In this document: piece after piece, positions 1 through 4,960 of the stretch
Numbering within the stretch: position 1 is the first letter of the stretch
Layout: each line of letters opens with the position of its first letter
Assembly: GCA_002336985.1 (NCBI GenBank)
Contig: DDFE01000129.1
Location: forward strand, 14,945-20,380
DNA from: Sphingomonadales bacterium UBA1936
GTDB taxonomy: Bacteria > Pseudomonadota > Alphaproteobacteria > Sphingomonadales > Sphingomonadaceae
DNA length: 5,436 nucleotides
Direction of reading: 5' to 3'
Position numbers and translations under genes: made by a program
Notes under the pieces: model-generated
What the model saw: only the letters and a program-made list of their open reading frames with translations
Told to the model about the DNA's origin: nothing
Database searches by the model: none

Positions 1-1659
1 ATCGGGTCGGTCGAAACCTATTCCGCGATGATCTTCGACCTGAAGAAGGGGCAGACGGTCGAGCAGTCGGAGATCATCCGCAAGCTGGTCGCGCTCCAGT
101 ACAAGCGCAACGACGCCGCGTTCCAGCGCGGCAATTTCCGTGTGCGCGGCGACAATCTCGAACTCTTCCCGTCGCATTATGAAGACAGCGCATGGCGCAT
201 CAGCTTCTTCGGTAACGAGATCGAGGAGATCGTCGAATTCGACCCGCTGACGGGCAAAAAAGCCGCGTCACTCGATTATGTCCGCGTCTACGCCAATAGC
301 CACTACGTCACGCCCGGTCCGACGATGAAACAGGCGATGGAGGCGATCAAGCATGAACTTTCGGAACGGCTGAAGGAACTGGTAATCGAGGGCAAGCTGC
401 TCGAGGCGCAGCGGCTTGAGCAGCGGACGAATTTCGACCTGGAGATGATCGCCGCCACTGGAAGTTGCGCGGGCATCGAGAATTACAGCCGCTTCCTGAC
501 CGGGCGCCTGCCCGGCGAACCGCCGCCGACCTTGTTCGAGTACCTCCCCGAAAACGCGCTGCTGTTCGTCGACGAGAGCCATGTGACCATCGGCCAGGTC
601 AACGGCATGTCGCGCGGCGACCACCGGCGCAAACTGACGCTCGCCGAATATGGCTTCCGTCTGCCGTCTGCGATCGACAACCGGCCGCTGCGCTTCAACG
701 AGTGGGACGCGATGCGCCCGCAGACCGTGTGCGTCTCTGCGACGCCCGGCCCATGGGAAATGGAACAGTCGGGCGGCGTCTTTGCCGAACAGGTCATTCG
801 TCCGACCGGGCTCATCGACCCGCCGGTCGAGATCAAGCCGGTCGAGGACCAGGTCGACGACTGTATCAACGAGATCCGCAAGACCACCGAAGCGGGATAC
901 CGCACGCTCGTCACCACGCTGACCAAGCGCATGGCGGAAGATCTGACCGAGTATCTGCACGAAGCGGGGATCAAGGTCCGCTACATGCATTCCGACGTCG
1001 AGACGCTGGAGCGCATCGAGCTGATCCGCGATCTGCGGCTGGGCGTCTATGATGTGCTGATCGGCATCAACCTGTTGCGCGAAGGTCTCGACATCCCGGA
1101 ATGCGGGCTCGTCTGCATCCTCGATGCCGACAAGGAAGGGTTCCTGCGTAGCGAAACATCACTGATCCAGACCATCGGCCGTGCCGCGCGCAACGTCGAT
1201 GGGCGGGTCATCCTGTACGCCGATCGCATGACCGGCAGCATGGAACGCGCGATCCGAGAAACCGACCGCCGCCGCGAAAAGCAGCTCTCCTATAATACCG
1301 AAAACGGCATCACGCCGGAAACGATCAAGCGCAATATCGGCGACGTCATCAGCCATATGTCGAGCCGTGATCAGGTGACGGTCGAGATCGACGAGGACCG
1401 CCCGCACATGGTCGGCCACAACCTTCGCGCCTATATCGAGGAACTCGAGAAGAAGATGCGCAAGGCCGCGGGCGATCTGGAGTTCGAGGAAGCCGGCCGT
1501 CTGCGCGACGAAATCCGGTCGCTGGAGGCCGAGGAACTGGGCCTTCCGGGGCAGGAGGTATCGCGTGCGCCGATCATGGGCCGCAGCAACGAAGGAAAGC
1601 CCGGGACACGCAAGGACCGGTTCGGAAAGGTGCAGCGGAAGTGGGGCGGGAAACGCTGA
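1..1659 (+). CDS. uvrB: UvrABC excinuclease subunit B, 5'-truncated by window edge
   Basis: UvrB is the damage-verifying, DNA-loading ATPase of nucleotide excision repair. It receives DNA from UvrA and recruits UvrC for incision. The reading frame is open from base 1, so the gene starts upstream; 552 residues are visible. The nucleotide-binding P-loop and the damage-probing beta-hairpin lie in the missing N-terminal part. Visible in order are the family block GIENYSRF with PGEPPPTLFEYLP (about 472-555), the DESH Walker B box (571-582), VSATPGPWE (about 733-759), LVTTLTKRMAEDL (907-945), INLLREGLDIPE (1066-1101) and the arginine-finger motif QTIGRAARN (1168-1194). A C-terminal UVR domain (about 1430-1540, with LEFEEAGRLRDEI) binds UvrA and UvrC. 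After it comes a basic tail ending in KWGGKR, a style I associate with alphaproteobacterial UvrB. All motifs are intact with no frameshift. The stop is TGA followed by C. Confidence 0.98.
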   Translation: MGSVETYSAMIFDLKKGQTVEQSEIIRKLVALQYKRNDAAFQRGNFRVRGDNLELFPSHYEDSAWRISFFGNEIEEIVEFDPLTGKKAASLDYVRVYANSHYVTPGPTMKQAMEAIKHELSERLKELVIEGKLLEAQRLEQRTNFDLEMIAATGSCAGIENYSRFLTGRLPGEPPPTLFEYLPENALLFVDESHVTIGQVNGMSRGDHRRKLTLAEYGFRLPSAIDNRPLRFNEWDAMRPQTVCVSATPGPWEMEQSGGVFAEQVIRPTGLIDPPVEIKPVEDQVDDCINEIRKTTEAGYRTLVTTLTKRMAEDLTEYLHEAGIKVRYMHSDVETLERIELIRDLRLGVYDVLIGINLLREGLDIPECGLVCILDADKEGFLRSETSLIQTIGRAARNVDGRVILYADRMTGSMERAIRETDRRREKQLSYNTENGITPETIKRNIGDVISHMSSRDQVTVEIDEDRPHMVGHNLRAYIEELEKKMRKAAGDLEFEEAGRLRDEIRSLEAEELGLPGQEVSRAPIMGRSNEGKPGTRKDRFGKVQRKWGGKR

Positions 1660-1716
1660 CAGTTTGAGCGCAAGGTCCGGGACGACCGCACGAGCGGCTG
1701 GTGCGATGACAGCAAC
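1660..1716 (+). other. uvrB-oxygenase intergenic spacer, no terminator or promoter seen
   Basis: The spacer is 57 bases and shows no G/C-rich hairpin followed by a T run, and no convincing -35/-10 pair. This favours readthrough transcription from uvrB into the oxygenase gene. It is exactly 19 sense codons in the uvrB frame, so uvrB and the oxygenase share one frame interrupted by a single TGA. Confidence 0.5.
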
Positions 1717-2391
1717 ATGACCGGCGATCTTGCGACCCTGAATACCGACGGCTGGGCGATCCTGCCGCGCCTGTTGACGCCCGACGCATGCAACGACGTG
1801 CAAGCGATGTGGGATACACTCCCCCTCTTTCGCAGCGAAGTGAACATGGCACGTCATGGCTTTGGACAGGGGCTTTACCGCTATTTCGCCGACCCACTCC
1901 CGAGCCCAGTCGCGGCGCTACGGAGCGACCTTTATCCGGCGCTCGCGGCGATCGCTAATCGATGGACGCAGACCCTGGGAACCCGACAAAGCTATCCGGA
2001 AACCCACGCGGAGTACCGCGCCCGGTGCCATGCCGCCGGACAGACGCGGCCGACGCCGCTGCTGTTGCGCTATGGGCCGGGCGACTGGAACGCGCTGCAT
2101 CAGGATCTCTATGGCGAGCATGTCTTCCCGCTGCAGGTCGCGATCTTGCTATCAGAGCCGGAGCGTGACTTCACCGGCGGCGAGTTCGTCCTGACAGAGC
2201 AGCGCCCGCGGATGCAGTCGCGCGCGGCAGTGGTACCGCTAAGGCAGGGCGATGCCGTCGTCTTCCCGGTGCGTGAGCGGCCGGTACAGGGATCGAAAGG
2301 GCCGTACCGTGTCCAGATGCGCCACGGCGTCAGCAAGCTGCACAGTGGCGAGCGCTTCACGCTCGGCATCATCTTCCACGACGCGCCCTAG
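1717..2391 (+). CDS. 2-oxoglutarate/Fe(II)-dependent oxygenase, putative DNA-damage-related (PF09859-like)
   Basis: This is a complete 224-residue protein of the jelly-roll 2OG-Fe(II) dioxygenase type. The predicted iron ligands are H128 and D130 (in LHQDLYGE) and H203 (in MRHGVS). R213 (in GERFTLG) is the likely 2-oxoglutarate carboxylate clamp. Other blocks I recall from the family are MARHGFG (44-50), YRYFADPLP (54-62), LLLRYGPGDWN (115-125), LLSEPERDFTGGEF (144-157) and LRQGDAVVFPV (175-185). From memory these match the family Pfam names as an oxygenase acting on damaged DNA (formerly DUF2086); its substrate is, as far as I know, not experimentally established. ATG 1717 is the first in-frame start after the uvrB stop. 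No good Shine-Dalgarno precedes it, and a five-codon mini-ORF (1706-1720) ends on it. It lies 57 bases after uvrB on the same strand, which suggests cotranscription and a repair role. Its stop overlaps the convergent SURF1 stop. The fold is confident, the DNA role inferred. Confidence 0.9.
   Translation: MTGDLATLNTDGWAILPRLLTPDACNDVQAMWDTLPLFRSEVNMARHGFGQGLYRYFADPLPSPVAALRSDLYPALAAIANRWTQTLGTRQSYPETHAEYRARCHAAGQTRPTPLLLRYGPGDWNALHQDLYGEHVFPLQVAILLSEPERDFTGGEFVLTEQRPRMQSRAAVVPLRQGDAVVFPVRERPVQGSKGPYRVQMRHGVSKLHSGERFTLGIIFHDAP
2388..2391. other. Shared CTAG: overlapping stop codons of convergent genes
   Basis: The plus-strand oxygenase stops with TAG at 2389-2391. The minus-strand SURF1 gene stops with TAG read from 2390 to 2388. 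The palindrome CTAG therefore supplies both stops, and there is no intergenic DNA between the two operons. Confidence 0.95.
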
Positions 2392-3008
2392 GCGTTCGAG
2401 CGCTTCCTGAGCGCCAGTCCGTAGATGACCAGCGCGATTGCGGCGAAGATGAACCATTGCACCGCATAGGCGCGGTGGTTGTTCGGCACGTTTTCCGGGT
2501 TCGGCGGGGCGCTGGCGGCCAGGCCCGGTGCCGGCACATCGGCGACCAGCATCGGGCGCAGTACCGGCGCCTTGCCGAATGCGGCAGCGATAACACTCGA
2601 ATGATTGGGTTCGGTCGTGATCAGCCCGTCGACAGTGCCGCCGGTCCATTTGGGCGCGAACTTCGGATCGGCGGTGAGACCCATGTCGGCAAGCAGGCCA
2701 GGCCCCTCGGCACCCGTGCGGCATTCGGCGATCTGGCGGTATCCGGGCTGCCCGGTCGGCGTCTGTCCCGCCTCCACGCGCCATTTGACGACAGACAAGC
2801 ATGTCGCCGACGATTTGCGGAACATCGCATCCGGCGCGACCGGCCCCAGCTTCGGGAAAGCCATCGGCGGTTTCGCAAGGTTGCTTTGGTATTGCGCGAT
2901 CAGCGCGTCCTTCCATGTCGCGCGCTGCAACTGCCAGACGCCGAGACCGGCCATTATGGCGACGGCGATCGCGACCACGATGGTCGGGATGACGGGAATG
3001 CGCTTCAT
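2388..3008 (-). CDS. SURF1 family cytochrome c oxidase biogenesis protein (divergent)
   Basis: SURF1 proteins are inner-membrane factors that assist heme a insertion into subunit I of cytochrome c oxidase. This 206-residue product has the family's two-helix layout. The N-terminal membrane segment (about 6-22) runs into the signature GLGVWQLQR (21-29). A periplasmic domain follows (about 35-180). The C-terminal block PNNHRAYAVQWF (175-186) leads into a second membrane segment (about 182-200). H178 matches the conserved histidine position just before the last helix, implicated in heme binding in other bacterial SURF1 proteins (from memory). The middle is unusual: the common NRGWVP-type block appears as ADMGLTAD, and C70 and C96 lie in the periplasmic domain. 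ATG 3008 is preceded by a strong AGGGGAGG ribosome site 8 bases upstream, so I reject the longer frame reaching 3323. The start overlaps the DUF983 stop by 4 bases (ATGA). It is the last gene of the oxidase operon here. Confidence 0.9.
   Translation of the reverse strand: MKRIPVIPTIVVAIAVAIMAGLGVWQLQRATWKDALIAQYQSNLAKPPMAFPKLGPVAPDAMFRKSSATCLSVVKWRVEAGQTPTGQPGYRQIAECRTGAEGPGLLADMGLTADPKFAPKWTGGTVDGLITTEPNHSSVIAAAFGKAPVLRPMLVADVPAPGLAASAPPNPENVPNNHRAYAVQWFIFAAIALVIYGLALRKRSNA
2391..2415. repeat. Imperfect inverted repeat at the convergent junction, possible weak bidirectional hairpin
   Basis: The arms GGCGTTC (2391-2397) and GAGCGCC (2409-2415) can pair over 7 bases in plus-strand RNA if one U-G wobble is allowed, with an 11-base loop. 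It starts on the last base of the oxygenase stop codon and lies inside the last codons of SURF1. There is no T run on either side, so it is not a standard intrinsic terminator. It may only reflect chance in GC-rich coding DNA. Confidence 0.2.
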
Positions 3009-3367
3009 GGCGCCAACCTCCCCTCGCGCGCGGCGTTGCGGTATTCGGAAGTCAGCAACATCCCCTTCGCCAGCCGCAGGCCGCCGAGGACCAGCGCCAG
3101 GGTAACCGCGGGCCAGATCAGGATATGGACCCAGAACGGCGGGCCGACCGCCAATTCGAGCGTCACCGCACCGAGCACGACGACAGCCCCGACGATCAGC
3201 GTCAGGAACGCCGCGGGTCCATCGCCCACATTGAACAACGAATAGTCGAGGCCGCACGCTCCGCATTTCGGCGCGAAGGAAACCAGGCCGTCGAACAGGG
3301 TCTTCGCACCGCACCGCGGGCATGCCCCTTTCAGGGCATCACCCGCCGATGCGGTGAGCAAACTCAT
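3005..3367 (-). CDS. DUF983 zinc-ribbon membrane protein of the cox cluster
   Basis: The 120-residue protein matches DUF983 as I know it. An N-terminal zinc ribbon has two CxxC knuckles, CPRC (16-19) and CGAC (35-38). It is followed by the family block DYSLFNVGDGPAAFLTL (41-57) and two hydrophobic helices at about 52-72 and 78-100, with a short basic C-terminus. The ribbon probably faces the cytoplasm and may bind Zn or another thiophilic metal. No biochemical function is established to my knowledge. It is translationally sandwiched between ctaE and SURF1: its ATG overlaps the ctaE stop (ATGA, 3364-3367) and its stop overlaps the SURF1 start (ATGA, 3005-3008). That suggests a job in oxidase assembly, but this rests on context alone. 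A G run abuts the start codon and no well-spaced Shine-Dalgarno is present, so it probably depends on reinitiation by ribosomes finishing ctaE. Confidence 0.9.
   Translation of the reverse strand: MSLLTASAGDALKGACPRCGAKTLFDGLVSFAPKCGACGLDYSLFNVGDGPAAFLTLIVGAVVVLGAVTLELAVGPPFWVHILIWPAVTLALVLGGLRLAKGMLLTSEYRNAAREGRLAP
3017..3024 (-). promoter_or_regulatory. Ribosome binding site of the SURF1 gene
   Basis: On the minus strand this reads AGGGGAGG, 8 bases before ATG 3008. It fixes the SURF1 start and suggests independent ribosome loading despite the ATGA overlap. It is the strongest such site I see among the operon's internal junctions. Confidence 0.75.
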
Positions 3368-4248
3368 CCCCCGTGAACCGGTGCGCCCCAGCCGCCCCAG
3401 ACATAGACGGCCATGAACAGGAACAGCCACACGACGTCGACGAAGTGCCAGTACCAGGCCGCCGCTTCGAAACCGAAATGCTGGCGCGGTGTGAACTCGC
3501 CCTTGTATGCGCGGATGAGGCAAACGATCAGGAAGATCGTGCCGATCAGCACGTGAAAGCCGTGGAAGCCGGTCGCCATGAAGAACGACGACGAATAATT
3601 GATGCCCTTAAAAGGGAACGGCGCATGCGCATATTCATACGCCTGGATCGACGAGAACAACACGCCGAGCAGGATCGTCGCCCACAGACCGGTTTTCAGG
3701 CCCTTGCGATCCCCATGGATCAGCGCGTGGTGCGCATAGGTAACCGTCGTGCCCGAGCACAGCAGGATCAGCGTATTGAGCAGCGGCAGGTGGAAGGCAT
3801 CGATGACTTCCAGGCCCTTCGGCGGCCACTGCGTCGCGGCGGCAGCACCTTCCTGTCCCAGCAGGTTCGTGACGGTGACCGCGCCGGTCGCATGATCCTT
3901 CACCACATCGAGCGCGACGGGGAAAAGCGAGAAATCGAACCACGCCCAGAACCAGCCGACAAAGAACATGACTTCGGACGCGATGAACAGGATCATGCCG
4001 TAACGCAGATGCAGCGAGACGACCGGCGTATGGTCGCCGGCATGCGCTTCCTTGATGACCTGCGACCACCAGCCGAACATCACGCCGAGGACGCTGGCGA
4101 GACCGATGAAGAACACGATGCCGTGCGTATCGCCCTTGTGCAGCCACATGATGCCGCCTGCGGCCATGATAAGCGCGGCCAGGGCGCCGGCCAACGGCCA
4201 GATGCTTGGCGGAAGGATGTGGTAATCGTGGTTCTTGGCACCGGCCAT
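3364..4248 (-). CDS. ctaE: Cytochrome c oxidase subunit III
   Basis: This is a complete 294-residue heme-copper oxidase subunit III (coxC/ctaE), part of the core of aa3-type cytochrome c oxidase in the inner membrane. It carries no redox centre but stabilises proton uptake by subunit I. Visible blocks are an N-terminal HDYHILPPSIWPL (7-19), the family's conserved membrane glutamate E92 in IASEVMFFVGWFWAWF (89-104), HLPLLNTLILLCSG (153-166), FFMATGFHGFHVLIG (222-236), and the end block WYWHFVDVVWLFLF (265-278). Seven helices are expected and the hydrophobicity fits. ATG 4248 begins the recognisable N-terminus and is preceded by a weak AGGGA 10 bases upstream. The open frame continues to 4449 only as a shadow over ctaG. 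The length is normal for alphaproteobacterial subunit III. Confidence 0.98.
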   Translation of the reverse strand: MAGAKNHDYHILPPSIWPLAGALAALIMAAGGIMWLHKGDTHGIVFFIGLASVLGVMFGWWSQVIKEAHAGDHTPVVSLHLRYGMILFIASEVMFFVGWFWAWFDFSLFPVALDVVKDHATGAVTVTNLLGQEGAAAATQWPPKGLEVIDAFHLPLLNTLILLCSGTTVTYAHHALIHGDRKGLKTGLWATILLGVLFSSIQAYEYAHAPFPFKGINYSSSFFMATGFHGFHVLIGTIFLIVCLIRAYKGEFTPRQHFGFEAAAWYWHFVDVVWLFLFMAVYVWGGWGAPVHGG

Positions 4249-4280
4249 CGGTCTGTCGTCCCTGTTCGTCTGTCTGTTCG
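4249..4280 (-). other. 32-base ctaG-ctaE spacer with a 12-base-period repeat
   Basis: This is the only true gap inside the visible operon. CTGTTCGT occurs at 4262-4269 and again at 4274-4281 on the plus strand, separated by CTGT, giving a 12-base period. A further related GTCTGTC lies at 4251-4257. On the transcribed strand the spacer reads as CAGACA-like repeats and carries the weak AGGGA ribosome site for ctaE (4259-4263). No promoter or terminator is evident. Confidence 0.5.
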
Positions 4281-4823
4281 TTAGCCCCGCGTACGCGGGT
4301 CGTCTATCGGGTAAAACGTATAGCTGAGCGTGATCACCTGCATGTCGCGCGTGTCTTCGTCGGTCGCGACACCGGCATCCACGTAATAGATGACCGGCAT
4401 GCGCACGGTTTCGCCCGGCTGCAGCGTCTGCTGCTTGAAGCAGAAGCACTGGATCTTGGCGAAATACGGCCCCGCCTGGTTCGGCGATACGTTGAAGGTT
4501 GCGCTGCCCGTGATCGGGCGATTCGACCGGTTGGTGGCCGTAAAGAACGCGATGTTGCGTTCGCCCAGCGTCACGACCTGCTGGTTCTGTTCAGGCTTGA
4601 ACGTCCAGGGGATCGTGGGCACGTGATTGGCGTCGAATTTCACTTCGATCGTCTTGCCCGGCACGACCTTGCGCGCCATCGCGGCGGATGCGCGCTGGGT
4701 GGTGCCGTCGAAACCGGTCGCTTCGCAGAACATGCGATACAGCGGCGGGCTGGCGAAACCGAGCGCGGTCATGCCGACGGCGATGCTGCTGGCGAGAAGT
4801 GCGGTCTTGATCGGAGGCGTCAT
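4281..4823 (-). CDS. ctaG: Cytochrome c oxidase assembly protein CtaG/Cox11 (copper chaperone for CuB)
   Basis: CtaG/Cox11 delivers copper to the CuB site of oxidase subunit I. It is anchored by one N-terminal helix with a periplasmic beta-barrel domain. The 180 residues show that layout: a hydrophobic anchor at about 7-24, a conserved PPLYRMFCEATGFDG block (26-40) containing C33, VPTIPWTFKPEQ (68-79), ATNRSNRPITGSATFNVSP (96-114), and the copper-binding CFCF motif with C126 and C128 in YFAKIQCFCF (120-129). These are followed by PVIYYVDAG (143-151) and the closing ITLSYTFYP (164-172). All three key cysteines are present. ATG 4823 overlaps the stop of the upstream small membrane protein gene (ATGA, 4820-4823); only a weak purine stretch precedes it, which suggests coupling. 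Its position between ctaB and ctaE is a common alphaproteobacterial arrangement. Confidence 0.97.
   Translation of the reverse strand: MTPPIKTALLASSIAVGMTALGFASPPLYRMFCEATGFDGTTQRASAAMARKVVPGKTIEVKFDANHVPTIPWTFKPEQNQQVVTLGERNIAFFTATNRSNRPITGSATFNVSPNQAGPYFAKIQCFCFKQQTLQPGETVRMPVIYYVDAGVATDEDTRDMQVITLSYTFYPIDDPRTRG
4286..4299. repeat. Perfect 14-base palindrome at the 3' end of ctaG
   Basis: The sequence CCCGCGTACGCGGG is its own reverse complement. It lies 2 bases inside the ctaG stop codon and encodes part of the terminal PRTRG. In RNA it could form a short hairpin (5-base GC stem, GUAC loop) just ahead of the ctaG-ctaE gap. No U tract follows, so it is not an intrinsic terminator. It could tune mRNA processing or be chance. 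Confidence 0.4.
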
Positions 4824-4960
4824 GCCGCGTTCACCACCATCTTGGCGATCGAGATGAAATAGAACAGCAGCACCATCGCGCCCAGCAGCAACGCCGTCAC
4901 GATCGCGCGGCTGCGGCGGCGGCGGTCGAATTCGGGCCGGTTCGGATCGTCAGGCGTCAC
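4820..4960 (-). CDS. Small single-pass membrane protein between ctaB and ctaG (coxF-like position)
   Basis: This is a 46-residue protein starting with GTG at 4960. The start overlaps the ctaB stop as GTGA and is preceded by a well-placed GGAG 9 bases upstream. Its stop overlaps the ctaG start as ATGA. The N-terminus is polar and strongly basic (DPNRPEFDRRRRSR, 5-18), followed by one hydrophobic helix (about 19-39) containing LLFYFISIAKM (31-41). The positive-inside rule puts the basic end in the cytoplasm. Tiny proteins of this shape occupy the same slot in many alphaproteobacterial cox operons, some annotated coxF. I infer that relationship from position and architecture, not from a proven match. 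The role is unknown, plausibly in oxidase assembly. A (CGG)4 run at 4914-4925 encodes the arginine cluster. Confidence 0.8.
   Translation of the reverse strand: MTPDDPNRPEFDRRRRSRAIVTALLLGAMVLLFYFISIAKMVVNAA

Noticed and set aside
232..243. 12-base palindrome GTCGAATTCGAC inside uvrB
   Set aside because: It lies within conserved coding sequence with no regulatory context; a single short palindrome is expected by chance.
268..990. A 240-codon open frame antisense to uvrB
   Set aside because: It is a shadow of high-GC codon bias: arginine- and alanine-rich, no recognisable domain, and fully covered by well-conserved UvrB sequence.
2457..3245. A 262-codon plus-strand frame opposite SURF1 and DUF983
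   Set aside because: Its composition is arginine-rich and low in family-like motifs. Both opposite-strand genes have recognised domains and coupled starts.
3009..3323. N-terminal extension of SURF1 by 105 codons
   Set aside because: It overlaps DUF983 in another frame and does not resemble SURF1. The start at 3008 has a strong ribosome site and begins the membrane anchor.
3373..4284. A 303-codon plus-strand frame opposite ctaE
   Set aside because: It is antisense to a strongly conserved membrane protein. The charged, Arg/Asp/Gln-rich translation is typical of the complement of a hydrophobic gene.
4249..4449. N-terminal extension of ctaE by 67 codons
   Set aside because: The extension reads through the 3' end of ctaG in a different frame and is unlike subunit III. 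The normal N-terminus begins at 4248.
4914..4925. (CGG)4 trinucleotide run as a possible phase-variation tract
   Set aside because: Changes in units of three would only alter the number of arginines, and four units is too short for efficient slippage.
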